Below are positions 18,576-26,528 of a stretch of DNA of 64,000 nucleotides, one piece after another. Each line of letters begins with the position of its first letter. Position 1 is the stretch's first letter. The position numbers and the translations under genes are program-made. The notes below the pieces were generated by a model. It was not told the origin of the DNA. It was given only the letters and a program-made list of their open reading frames with translations, and did no database searches. Source of the DNA: Halomonas sp. HAL1 (GTDB taxonomy: Bacteria > Pseudomonadota > Gammaproteobacteria > Pseudomonadales > Halomonadaceae); contig NZ_CP130610.1 of NCBI RefSeq assembly GCF_030544485.1, positions 3,286,001-3,350,000 on the forward strand, written 5' to 3'.

Positions 18576-19676
18576 TTACTCTTTTGCTGGGGCTTGCAAG
18601 CTACGACGCTCCTCTCGCTCCTGCATACTACGCGGCCAAGCATAGATCAGCGCTTTCAGCAGCGTCGCTAATGGAATAGCAAAGAAAATACCCCAGAACC
18701 CCCAAATCCCGCCGAAGAACAACACCGCCACAATGATAGAAACCGGATGGATGTTGTTGGTTTCAGAAAATAATACCGGGGCTAATACGTTGCCATCCAG
18801 CGCTTGAATCACTCCATAAGCTACCAGCACATACACAAACTCCTCGCTGAGCCCGAAGTGAAACCCAGCGACCGCAGCCACCGGCAGTGTTGCCACCGCC
18901 GCCCCGATATACGGCACCAATACAGAAAACCCCACCAGAACGGCTAACAACGCCGTATAAGGCAATCCAAAGAAGGCAAAGGTAAAGAACGTTACGGTGC
19001 CTACGATAATGATTTCAATGAACTTGCCGCGGATATAGTTGGCAATTTGATCATCCATTTCACGCCAAATACGTGATAACAGCGTGCGTTTTTGGGGCAG
19101 CAGCGACAGCATAAAGCCAACCAATACGTCGCGATCCTTGAGCATGAAGAAGACCAAAATCGGCACCAGCACCAGATAAATAATCAGCGACATAATATTG
19201 CCTAGCGATGCCAGCGAAAGCGTTAAGGCGCGCTGCCCTAACTGGCTGATCTCGCGGCTCGCCACGCCTATCCAGTTCTGCATCTGGTCCGGCGTAATAA
19301 TGTTGGGGTAGCGCGCCTGCAGCTCATCCAGCCAGCCTTGACCACTGGCGAACATCCTCGGTGTTTCTTGTACCAACCCCACTAACTGATTCCAAATCAG
19401 CGGCATTAAAATAAACGCCAGGGTTAACAAGACACTAATAAACGCCAGGAATACCATGATCACCGCCAGCAAATGCGGCAACCCACGGCGGGTAAGTGCG
19501 CTCACCACGCCTTGCAGTAGAAAAGCAATTACCAGTGCAGTGAAAAACGGTGCCAGCATACGGCCAAACCAAATGATCGCCGCAAAACCTGCCACCAATA
19601 CTACCAGCAGAATCAGCGCCTCTTCGTCGGAGAAGTAGCGCTCAACCCAGCTTTTTAAAATCGTACGCAGGGTCAT
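18576..19676 (-). CDS. AI-2E/PerM family membrane transporter
   Basis: 366 residues with about eight hydrophobic segments; the first two are at about residues 20-60 (LILLVVLVAGFAAIIWFG and FFTALVIAFLLQGVV), and the C-terminal half has VPYIGAAVATLPVAAVAGF and ALDGNVLAPVLFSE, the family blocks of PerM/YfgO-type proteins. Substrate unknown; family members have been linked to AI-2 export or Na+/H+ exchange, which cannot be inferred here. The start ATG overlaps the stop of the upstream TusA-like gene (ATGA, 19673-19676), so the two are coupled. Confidence 0.88.
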   Translation of the reverse strand: MTLRTILKSWVERYFSDEEALILLVVLVAGFAAIIWFGRMLAPFFTALVIAFLLQGVVSALTRRGLPHLLAVIMVFLAFISVLLTLAFILMPLIWNQLVGLVQETPRMFASGQGWLDELQARYPNIITPDQMQNWIGVASREISQLGQRALTLSLASLGNIMSLIIYLVLVPILVFFMLKDRDVLVGFMLSLLPQKRTLLSRIWREMDDQIANYIRGKFIEIIIVGTVTFFTFAFFGLPYTALLAVLVGFSVLVPYIGAAVATLPVAAVAGFHFGLSEEFVYVLVAYGVIQALDGNVLAPVLFSETNNIHPVSIIVAVLFFGGIWGFWGIFFAIPLATLLKALIYAWPRSMQEREERRSLQAPAKE

Positions 19677-19936
19677 GAGTGACCATCCCCGGCTTTACGA
19701 ATCCAGTACACATAAACATCGTCACGCTGTTCACGGCCTTCCAGGGTATGCGCACTTTGATCGGTAAACGACGCCATATCCCGCCACGATCCGGCGTCCG
19801 TTGAACGCACCTCCAGCAACTGACCGGCTGCCAAGGTAGCTAAGGCTTGCTTAGCTTTCAGCAGTGGCAATGGGCAATGCAGCCCACAAGCGTCAAGCAC
19901 CGTATCGGGTTGAAAGCCCCCGGTTTGCTCAGACAT
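19673..19936 (-). CDS. TusA-like sulfurtransferase
   Basis: 87 residues. The TusA-family signature CGLHCPLPLLKAKQAL is at residues 17-32; Cys21 of the CPxP motif is the expected sulfur carrier. The adjacent Cys17 is also present. It sits in the conserved order bepA / TusA-like / PerM-like / bcp, as PA1006 does in Pseudomonas, where the equivalent is linked to sulfur delivery for molybdenum and iron-sulfur cofactors; that role is inferred by position. GAGGGAG precedes the ATG. Divergent from bepA. Confidence 0.88.
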   Translation of the reverse strand: MSEQTGGFQPDTVLDACGLHCPLPLLKAKQALATLAAGQLLEVRSTDAGSWRDMASFTDQSAHTLEGREQRDDVYVYWIRKAGDGHS

Positions 19937-20154
19937 ACACTCTCCCTCAAAATGACCTGCCTATTCACGGCATAAATTTGTAAATGTTGCTGCATATACA
20001 TTGTGTAATAGACGCCGCCGCATAAACTGTCTTGTTAGCGATTGATTTCACTAGGTCGTCGATTTAACGGCACTTCCCCGTCTTTATCAATGTCATAGTA
20101 TTAATCAATGTCATACCCTGACTGTAGCGTTTAACCATCACCCATGAGGATGCC

Positions 20155-21618
20155 ATGCCGACCTTTCGTACCGCTTACCCAGGCTGGATATGTGCGTTCG
20201 CTTGTGCCTGTGGCAGTTTACTTTTTAGCCTCCCAAGCGTTGCCATCAACGATTACGGCCTGCCAAGCCTGGGGGCGGCGTCTACCTCGGTCAGCAATGA
20301 AGAGTACCGCCTGGGCCGCGCTTGGTTACGACAGTTTCGTGCCCAAGCCCCCCAGTGGCAAGATCCTATTACCAGCGACTACCTGGAAAGCCTGATTGCC
20401 CGGCTCGCCCCTCATAGCAAGATTAACGGTCTACGCACTATTACCGTGATGGTGGATAACGAATCGCTTAACGCCTTTGCCGTGCCTGGCGGGGTGGTAG
20501 GCATCAACTCAGGGCTGTTCGCCTTTGCCGAAGATGAAGGCGCCTTCGTTTCAGTGCTGGCCCATGAGCTGGGCCATCTCTCTCAACGCCATTATGCGCG
20601 GGGAAGCGCACGGGCAGCACAAACCCAACTGCCCGCCATGGCGGCCATGCTAGCCGGCATGCTCATTGCCGCGAGTGGCGGCGGTGACGCGGGCATAGCG
20701 GCCGCCATGGGCTCCCAGGCAGCGCTCATACAGGATCAGCTCAGCTATTCACGTTTATTTGAACAGGAAGCCGACAACCTAGGCCTCCAGGCGATGGCCG
20801 ACGCGGGCTACGACCCAGAGGCCATGGTGCGCATGTTCGCCGCTATGCAGCGCATGGCCCGCCTGCAGGGCGATACACCGCCGGAGTTCCTGCTTAGCCA
20901 CCCGGTTACCGATAGCCGCTTAACCGCTGCACAGGATCGCGCTGCCCAACTCAATGTCGCTGATGCCTATACCAGCGACACCCTTTACGACATGATGCGC
21001 GCCCGCGCCCTGTTGAGCATTTATGCCAACACGCCTCAGCAAGCGGCCTCGCGCCTTGCCCAAGAAGGCGCTGACGAGACTGCCCAGGGCTACCTGGACG
21101 CCTTGATCGCTGCCCGTAACGGCCAGACTGATAATGCCTTACAACGCCTTGATCAACTTGCCAGTCAGCAGCCTGACTTTGCTATGCTCCCTGCCTCTGC
21201 CGCGAGCGTCGCCTTAGAGGCCGGCCAGTTCGATGAGGCCATCCAGCGCAGCCAGCGATTGCTGCGTTTTATGCCTAACTACCTACCGGCTCAACTGATA
21301 TTGGCCGAAGCACAGCTACAGCGTGACCCTCAATCGGCTTATAACGTGTTACGGGACATGGCCGATCAGCACCCAGAAAACCCTCAGGTCTTCAATCTAT
21401 TAGCTGAAGCCGCCGGACGCAGTGGTCATGATGGCTGGGGGCATTTGGCTCGCGCTGAGCACCTGCAATTGACGGGCCGGGTAGACCGCGGCATTCGCCA
21501 GCTCTCCATTGCTCGCGATGCTGCGGAACGTGAAAATGATCAACAGGTAGTAGCCAGGATTGAACAGCGCCGCGAGGCCTTTATTGAATATCGCGAAGCG
21601 CTGGAAGATTTCAACTAA
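20155..21618 (+). CDS. bepA: M48-family periplasmic metalloprotease with TPR region, BepA-like
   Basis: 487 residues. An N-terminal signal sequence (about 1-31) is followed by the M48 protease domain: HELGH at residues 137-141 and the third-ligand region EQEAD at 203-207. The C-terminal half (about 290-480) is a series of Ala/Leu/Gln-rich helical repeats consistent with TPRs. BepA (YfgC) works with the BAM and Lpt machineries in assembly or degradation of outer-membrane proteins. In Pseudomonas the orthologue neighbours nadA; here an IS110 element lies between them, 30 bp past the bepA stop. Confidence 0.92.
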   Translation: MPTFRTAYPGWICAFACACGSLLFSLPSVAINDYGLPSLGAASTSVSNEEYRLGRAWLRQFRAQAPQWQDPITSDYLESLIARLAPHSKINGLRTITVMVDNESLNAFAVPGGVVGINSGLFAFAEDEGAFVSVLAHELGHLSQRHYARGSARAAQTQLPAMAAMLAGMLIAASGGGDAGIAAAMGSQAALIQDQLSYSRLFEQEADNLGLQAMADAGYDPEAMVRMFAAMQRMARLQGDTPPEFLLSHPVTDSRLTAAQDRAAQLNVADAYTSDTLYDMMRARALLSIYANTPQQAASRLAQEGADETAQGYLDALIAARNGQTDNALQRLDQLASQQPDFAMLPASAASVALEAGQFDEAIQRSQRLLRFMPNYLPAQLILAEAQLQRDPQSAYNVLRDMADQHPENPQVFNLLAEAAGRSGHDGWGHLARAEHLQLTGRVDRGIRQLSIARDAAERENDQQVVARIEQRREAFIEYREALEDFN

Positions 21619-21638
21619 ATCTAGGTCAACAAAACCTG

Positions 21639-21648
21639 TGTCATTGCG
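21639..21648 (+). repeat. left fragment of a palindromic repeat split by the IS
   Basis: TGTCATTGCG directly abuts the left edge of the IS110 element. The complementary end, CGCAATGACA, is at 23108-23117, on the far side of the IS. Together with 23042-23117 it forms one interrupted dispersed repeat of the TGTCATTGCGAGGAGCG type seen in many bacterial genomes. Confidence 0.6.
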
Positions 21649-21651
21649 TAT

Positions 21652-21665
21652 AGGGACTCCTCCCC
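21652..21665 (+). repeat. left subterminal inverted repeat of the IS
   Basis: AGGGACTCCTCCCC, exactly complementary to 23021-23034; it begins 3 bp inside the inferred element edge. Confidence 0.85.
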
Positions 21666-21909
21666 GGTTGCAAACGACGATGATGGAAAAACATAAGCCG
21701 ATGCGTGCGTATAGTCGGTCTCTTGATGGGGACGCTATCCCCTGACCCTGATGAACGTCGCGCACCTTCTCTCCTCAACGAGGCGTAGGCTTTTTCAGCC
21801 ATCGCAATGATCAGGTTGCGAGAAGGTCGGTCTGACCTGTTTTTCATCGATCGTTGCCCGGCAACAAGGTAGCCGCCTCTCGGCGCTTAGCCGCTGATGG
21901 TGCTACCGC
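21666..21909 (-). ncRNA. candidate bridge RNA of the IS110 element
   Basis: Non-coding 3' region of the element, read on the transposase strand. It can form an 8-bp stem (21820-21827 with 21764-21771) enclosing a bipartite internal loop closed by a small GGCT/AGCC hairpin (21788-21800). The 5' side of that loop contains TCATTGCGA (complement of 21802-21810), of which the first 8 nt equal the left flank of the insertion. The 3' side contains CCTCG and TTGAGGAG, resembling the right flank. Further 3', CTATACGC (complement of 21707-21714) is complementary to the element's left edge GCGTATAG (21646-21653). These positions match target- and donor-binding loops of bridge RNAs; the boundaries and expression are inferred. 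Confidence 0.55.
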
Positions 21910-22959
21910 TTAGCTCACCATCAGCGCTGAACCGTCGTTAAACTCTCTACAATAGGACTGTCCGCTGTGCAGAACCGCCCAGGCGGTTCGTACTGTCTTG
22001 TTCGCTAACGCGACAGCCGCTTTGTTCTTGCCCACGCGTGCGACCAGCGCGCGTAGCCAACGGCTTTTGGCATCCTGCTTGTCACCCACGGTGTTGATGG
22101 CCGAGTGTGCGCCGCGTATCAGGGCGGCTTTCAGCGAGATTTGCCCCGTTCGGCCAATGCCCTTGATCTTCGCGATGCCACCACTGCTGTGTTGTGTCGG
22201 CGTCAACCCCAGATAGGCTGACGCTTGGCGACCTTTCTTGAAGGCGTTGCCGTTACCGAGGGCGCTATAGAGCTGGGTGGCGACCACCGGTCCCACTCCC
22301 TCAATCGCCAACAGTTGGCGACAAGGCATCACCGCACGGCTCATCTGCTCCACGCGCTTATCCAGTGACTGAATACGCTCGTTGAGTCGATCCAGCTCCG
22401 CCATTTGCTCGGCAATCAAGTCACGCATCAGCATCGAAAGCTCGTTATCGGCATCTTCCAGGGCGAGCCAGACACGTTGCTTTAACGCTTTCTGTCCCCG
22501 ACCGCTGATCACTCCATATTCCTGCAATAACCCATGAACCTGATTGATCAACTGGGTGCGCTGATGGATGTACCTCTCCCGAATGCGGTGCAGGCTCTGA
22601 ATATCCTGCTGCTCTACGCTTTTGAGTGGTACAAAGCGCATGTCCGGACGACATCCGGCTTCTACAATAGCGAGGGCGTCATTGGCATCTGTCTTGTGCC
22701 CTTTGCGAAAAGGCGTCACAAACTGGGGCGAAATGAGGGCAACGGTATGGCCGAGGGCCTGCAGTTGTCGCGCCCAATAATGCGATCCACCGCACGCTTC
22801 CATAAATACCCGACAGGCCGGTTGGCGGCGCATAAAATCCAAGACCTGATGCCGTTTAAGCTCTTTGTTGACCTGAACACGCGAGGAGCGGGTGTCGACA
22901 ACACACACTTGAAAAACACGCTTTGCCAGATCAATACCTATCGTCGTATGCTTGTTCAT
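21910..22959 (-). CDS. IS110-family transposase (DEDD recombinase)
   Basis: 349 residues, full length and apparently intact. The N-terminal RuvC-like domain starts GIDLAK with Asp10; Glu54 (FMEACGG), Asp91 and Asp94 (KTDANDA) complete the DEDD set. The C-terminal transposase domain has AIEGVGPVVATQL and SAYLGLTPTQHSSGG with the serine pair at 258-259, the expected catalytic serine. The ATG at 22959 follows AGGGGAAGAG; an in-frame start 18 bp earlier is less likely. Codon use resembles neighbouring genes, so a recent foreign origin is not obvious from composition. Confidence 0.95.
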   Translation of the reverse strand: MNKHTTIGIDLAKRVFQVCVVDTRSSRVQVNKELKRHQVLDFMRRQPACRVFMEACGGSHYWARQLQALGHTVALISPQFVTPFRKGHKTDANDALAIVEAGCRPDMRFVPLKSVEQQDIQSLHRIRERYIHQRTQLINQVHGLLQEYGVISGRGQKALKQRVWLALEDADNELSMLMRDLIAEQMAELDRLNERIQSLDKRVEQMSRAVMPCRQLLAIEGVGPVVATQLYSALGNGNAFKKGRQASAYLGLTPTQHSSGGIAKIKGIGRTGQISLKAALIRGAHSAINTVGDKQDAKSRWLRALVARVGKNKAAVALANKTVRTAWAVLHSGQSYCREFNDGSALMVS

Positions 22960-23020
22960 GGCTCTTCCCCTCCGCATTGATGTGGTTCAACTATCAATGT
23001 AGCTCGCTGAAGCTTCGAGA

Positions 23021-23034
23021 GGGGAGGAGTCCCT
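23021..23034 (-). repeat. right subterminal inverted repeat of the IS
   Basis: GGGGAGGAGTCCCT, complement of 21652-21665; lies 7 bp inside the inferred right edge, so the two repeats are not equally placed relative to the edges. Confidence 0.85.
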
Positions 23035-23041
23035 TTCATTG

Positions 23042-23117
23042 AGGAGCGCAGCGACGCGGCAATCTTAACCAGCGGTTGCAATAACCCCAAGATTGCTTCA
23101 CTTCGTTCGCAATGACA
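23042..23117 (+). repeat. right part of the interrupted palindromic repeat
   Basis: AGGAGCGCAGCGACGCGG followed by CAATCTT and, after a 22-bp centre, AAGATTGC (23089-23096) and TTCGCAATGACA. The inner arms GCAATCTT (23059-23066) and AAGATTGC pair, and the outer arm CAATGACA pairs with TGTCATTG left of the IS. This is a dispersed-repeat unit split by the IS insertion. Confidence 0.65.
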
Positions 23118-23136
23118 TTCGGTTAATCTTTTCTCG

Positions 23137-24165
23137 CTAGGCGTTGAAATTAAGCATCCGCTCCAGCGGCATCAGGGCCTTCAAACGCATCGACTCATCG
23201 ACCTGAATCTCACCACTTCCCTCGCGCAATGCACCCGCCAGGTTATCCAGCGCGTTCATGGCCATCCAGGGGCAGTGCGCGCAGCTGCGACAGGTAGCGC
23301 CGTTACCTGCGGTGGGCGCTTCAAACAGGGTTTTATGGGGCACCGCCTGCTGCATCTTGAAAAAGATGCCTCGGTCCGTCGCCACAATCAGCTTATCGTT
23401 AGGTAGCTCTTTAGCGGCCTTGATCAATTGCGAAGTGGAACCTGCCACGTCGGCCAGCTTCACCACCGGCTCGGGCGACTCGGGGTGCACCAAGACAGCC
23501 GCATCGGGATAGATCCGCTTAAGGTCTTCAACGCCTTTGGCCTTGAACTCTTCATGGACGATACAGGCGCCGTCCCACATCAACATATCGGCGCCGGTTT
23601 TCTTCTGGATGTAGCCGCCTAAATGCTTATCAGGTGCCCAGAGAATTTTCTCGCCCCTGGCCTGTAGGTGCTCAATTACCTCTACTGCAATTGATGAAGT
23701 CACCACCCAATCCGCTCGCGCCTTAACCGCCGCTGAGGTGTTGGCATACACCACCACGGTGCGATCCGGGTGCGCATCACAAAAAGCGCTGAATTCATCG
23801 GCAGGGCAGCCAATATCCAGTGAACAGGTCGCTTCCAGGGTGGGCATGAGCACGCGCTTTTCAGGCGACAGTATCTTGGCGGTTTCGCCCATAAAGCGAA
23901 CCCCGGCAACTACTAGCGTGGTGGCGTCGTGGCGGGCACCAAAGCGTGCCATTTCTAGCGAATCGGCAACGCAGCCGCCGGTCTCTTCGGCGAGCTGCTG
24001 AATAGCATCATCGGTGTAATAATGCGCGACCAAAACAGCGTTATGAGCTTTCAATAGCTGCTTGATTTCTTCGACCCTTGCCAAATCTTCCGCCGGAATC
24101 CGGGTCGGACAGTACGCAACGGGCAACGGAGCACTCAGCTCTGCTTGAGTAGTCATAATAGTCAT
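23137..24165 (-). CDS. nadA: quinolinate synthase NadA
   Basis: [4Fe-4S] enzyme condensing iminoaspartate with DHAP to quinolinate, the substrate of NadC (12.8 kb). 342 residues from the ATG at 24165. The three conserved cluster cysteines are found in [11 protein letters not shown] (Cys65), [14 protein letters not shown] and [16 protein letters not shown] later ATG at 24156 and a GTG at 24177 are alternatives; none has a strong ribosome binding site. It follows the IS insertion by 20 bp at its 3' end, so the IS lies downstream and should not disrupt its expression. Confidence 0.96.
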   Translation of the reverse strand: MTIMTTQAELSAPLPVAYCPTRIPAEDLARVEEIKQLLKAHNAVLVAHYYTDDAIQQLAEETGGCVADSLEMARFGARHDATTLVVAGVRFMGETAKILSPEKRVLMPTLEATCSLDIGCPADEFSAFCDAHPDRTVVVYANTSAAVKARADWVVTSSIAVEVIEHLQARGEKILWAPDKHLGGYIQKKTGADMLMWDGACIVHEEFKAKGVEDLKRIYPDAAVLVHPESPEPVVKLADVAGSTSQLIKAAKELPNDKLIVATDRGIFFKMQQAVPHKTLFEAPTAGNGATCRSCAHCPWMAMNALDNLAGALREGSGEIQVDESMRLKALMPLERMLNFNA

Positions 24166-24394
24166 CGTGTCTACCACTGTGACGAACAGGGAATCCCCCT
24201 GCTAAACACTGGGTCACGGCACAGGCGCGTTTCGCTCTATTCCCGCACCGCTCGCGTGCGATCGGCCGCTACGTCTCTCGTGGTGGCCTATCGTCTGAAT
24301 ATCTATTCTAGCCCATTCTGATTGGAAATAGCTGCCCGCTGCAAACAGATTGTCACGTAGCGGCATTACCCAAAAGTGCTTATCACCCGCATAG

Positions 24395-24430
24395 CAAAAC
24401 GCCCCTGGCAGCTATACTGCCAGGGGCGTT
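24395..24430 (-). terminator. intrinsic terminator after the tandem tRNA-Lys genes
   Basis: Perfect 14-bp stem (AACGCCCCTGGCAG at 24398-24411 and its complement at 24417-24430) with a 5-nt loop; on the minus strand it is followed by a TTTT run. Starts 6 bp after the 3' end of the first tRNA gene. Confidence 0.85.
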
Positions 24431-24435
24431 GAATT

Positions 24436-24511
24436 TGGTGGGTCGTGCAGGATTCGAACCTGCGACCAATTGATTAAAAGTCAACTGCTCTACCAACTGA
24501 GCTAACGACCC
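24436..24511 (-). tRNA. tRNA-Lys (TTT), copy 1
   Basis: 76 nt, starting GGGTCGTTAGCTCAG and ending CCCACCA with CCA encoded. Anticodon loop CTTTTAA gives anticodon TTT. The T-arm GGTTCGAATCC is present and the acceptor stem GGGTCGT/ACGACCC pairs fully. Distal copy of a tandem pair. Confidence 0.98.
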
Positions 24512-24603
24512 AAATTTGCGCTACTACATCATCATACTGTCTTCGTTCACAACCACCCGACGCCACTTGTTGTTCAAACATATTGTAAAAACAACGGCTT
24601 TGA

Positions 24604-24679
24604 TGGTGGGTCGTGCAGGATTCGAACCTGCGACCAATTGATTAAAAGTCAACTGCTCTACCAACTGAGCTAACGACCC
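24604..24679 (-). tRNA. tRNA-Lys (TTT), copy 2
   Basis: 76 nt, identical to the copy at 24436-24511, with CCA encoded. It is the promoter-proximal copy. The 92-bp spacer between the copies holds no gene. Located downstream of rluB on the same strand. Confidence 0.98.
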
Positions 24680-24761
24680 GCCTGAACGGATGCATATCCT
24701 ACGCTTACACCCTTTTGATAGCAAGTGTTTTTTAGTCTCGGATAACAGAAATGAACCATAC

Positions 24762-24802
24762 AACGTGCCTGACTGATCAATACAAACCGGTTCAGGCACG
24801 TT
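24762..24802 (-). terminator. hairpin downstream of rluB
   Basis: 11-bp perfect arms (AACGTGCCTGA and complement) with a 19-nt loop, 24 bp after the rluB stop. No U-run follows, so termination is uncertain. Confidence 0.4.
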
Positions 24803-24826
24803 CACTTGCCTGCTTAACGGGCTTTG

Positions 24827-25702
24827 TTAACGGGCTTTGCTTTTCGGTTTACGCATCGCTTGAACCGGCTTACGCTTGTGCTTATCGCGGTTCCAGCGGT
24901 TCTTTTCATCGGGCGTCAACGCAGGCACTTTACGGGTTTCTAAGTTAGCCAATGTCGCTAAGTCATCCACCTCATCCTGGTTAAGTTCAACCCATTCACC
25001 GGCTTTAGCGCGCTTATCGAGGAAGATGTTGCCGTAACGCACGCGTTTCAGGCGACTCACCGTGAGGGCTTGCGACTCCCAAAGGCGCCGCACTTCGCGG
25101 TTACGACCTTCCAAAATTACCACGTGGAACCAGGTATTGATGCCTTCGCCGCCAAACTCCTGCACATCCGTGAAGCGAGCCGGACCGTCTTCCAGCATCA
25201 CGCCATCAACCATTGCCAGGATATGCTCACGCTTCACTTCACCCATTACGCGAACGGCATACTCACGCTCCACCTGGGTAGAGGGATGCATCAAGCGGTT
25301 GGCCAACTCGCCATCCGTGGTAAACAGCAGCAAACCGCTGGTGTTGATATCCAGACGACCAATCGCAATCCAGCGCTCGCCTTTCAAGCGCGGCAAGCGT
25401 TCAAATACGGTGCGCCGACCTTCCGGGTCTTTGCGTGTGCACAACTCGCCTTCCGGCTTGTTGTACATAATCACTCGACGCGGCACTTCCTCTTCAGGGC
25501 GCAGCGATACCGGGCGGTCATCAAAGCTGACTTTATCCCGCGCTTCAACACGGTCACCCAGCTTGGCCACCTGGCTATTCACCTTTACACGGCCATCGGA
25601 AATTGCCGTTTCCATCTCACGCCGTGAGCCAAGGCCTGCGCGGGCCAGGACTTTTTGCAGCTTTTCGCTGGTAGGGGGCGTGGTGCTATCACTCTGACTC
25701 AT
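24827..25702 (-). CDS. rluB: 23S rRNA pseudouridine(2605) synthase RluB
   Basis: 291 residues. An S4 RNA-binding domain (about 14-60, [18 protein letters not shown]) precedes the RsuA/RluB-type catalytic domain, with the catalytic aspartate in [19 protein letters not shown]. It ends in a Lys/Arg-rich tail (about 265-291). The start lies 14 bp inside the 3' end of scpB, so translation is probably coupled. The scpA-scpB-rluB order is common in proteobacteria. Confidence 0.94.
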   Translation of the reverse strand: MSQSDSTTPPTSEKLQKVLARAGLGSRREMETAISDGRVKVNSQVAKLGDRVEARDKVSFDDRPVSLRPEEEVPRRVIMYNKPEGELCTRKDPEGRRTVFERLPRLKGERWIAIGRLDINTSGLLLFTTDGELANRLMHPSTQVEREYAVRVMGEVKREHILAMVDGVMLEDGPARFTDVQEFGGEGINTWFHVVILEGRNREVRRLWESQALTVSRLKRVRYGNIFLDKRAKAGEWVELNQDEVDDLATLANLETRKVPALTPDEKNRWNRDKHKRKPVQAMRKPKSKAR

Positions 25703-26528
25703 GGTCGTCTGACCTCACATCGGTAGTCTGCGTGCGCTCGCGCTCTTCTTCGTTCGCGCGCTGCGCACGTGCCGCCAACCGTGCCTGTAAATCGGCAAAG
25801 CTTAGCGGCTGGGTTAACGCCGTCTCGGCGTGCGTATCGGCTGTTTCAGCCGACGTTATCTCTTCTCTCTGGGGTGGCGCATCCTGCACCGTTTTGATCG
25901 TTCCGTCTAGTGCTTCGTGGTCTGAGCCGGTGTCATTCTCTTCATGAATGTCAGCCTCCTGTGTCATCCCTGTGTCTTCAGGTATTGCGCTCTCATCCCA
26001 ACTTGCCAGGGTATGCATTGGCGGCAGCGCATCGAGCGTTTTTAACCCGAAATCGTCTAAAAAGCTGCGCGTAGTGGCATACACCGCTGGACGCCCCGGC
26101 ACATCCCGGTGTCCCACTACCCGAATCCAACCACGCTCTGCCAGCGTCCGCATAATCGAGCTACTCACGCTGACCCCACGCACTTCTTCAATATCACCCC
26201 GGGTGACCGGCTGGCGATAGGCGATCAGCGCCAGCGTTTCCAGCAGCGCGCGTGAGTAGCGCTGGGGGCGCTCATCCCATAGCCGCGACACCCATTGCGA
26301 CAGACGCGGGCGAATGCGTAGCTGATAGCCTGATATCGTTTCCAACAACTCTAGCGCCCCAGCCGAATGGCGCAGCTGTAAGCGTTCAAGGACATCGCGA
26401 AACTCTTTCCGAGTCGGGCATTCGCCGTCAAGAAAAAGCGTTTCTAGACGTTCAAGGGGTAACGGTTCACCAGCGGCCAGGAGCGCTGCTTCAATAATGT
26501 CATCTAACGCGTTGGCGGCGTTACTCAT
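25689..26528 (-). CDS. scpB: segregation and condensation protein B
   Basis: 279 residues; kleisin-associated winged-helix subunit of the Smc-ScpAB condensin. Family blocks: [19 protein letters not shown] near the N-terminus and [20 protein letters not shown] (about residues 94-113), then [25 protein letters not shown]. The C-terminal third (about 190-279) is Glu/Thr/Asp-rich and probably disordered. The start overlaps the scpA stop (ATGA, 26525-26528). No smc gene is in the window. Confidence 0.94.
   Translation of the reverse strand: MSNAANALDDIIEAALLAAGEPLPLERLETLFLDGECPTRKEFRDVLERLQLRHSAGALELLETISGYQLRIRPRLSQWVSRLWDERPQRYSRALLETLALIAYRQPVTRGDIEEVRGVSVSSSIMRTLAERGWIRVVGHRDVPGRPAVYATTRSFLDDFGLKTLDALPPMHTLASWDESAIPEDTGMTQEADIHEENDTGSDHEALDGTIKTVQDAPPQREEITSAETADTHAETALTQPLSFADLQARLAARAQRANEEERERTQTTDVRSDDHESE

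Larger units (their letters stand above)
21649..23041 (-). mobile_element. IS110-family insertion sequence, IS1111-like
   Basis: About 1.39 kb with one transposase gene on the minus strand. A 14-bp perfect subterminal inverted repeat, AGGGACTCCTCCCC (21652-21665) and its complement (23021-23034), marks the ends; subterminal repeats are typical of the IS1111 group. No target duplication of the usual kind is seen, but TCATTG occurs at both edges (21641-21646 and 23036-23041), so the exact crossover cannot be placed to the base. The edges given assume that the left flank ends TGTCATTGCG and the right flank resumes AGGAGCG. Non-coding sequence is 261 bp on the transposase 3' side and 82 bp on the 5' side. 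Confidence 0.85.

Noticed and set aside
21641..21847. Short frames in the IS 3' region (minus strand)
   Set aside because: They lie across the terminal repeat and the predicted RNA fold and show no protein features; the region is better explained as non-coding.
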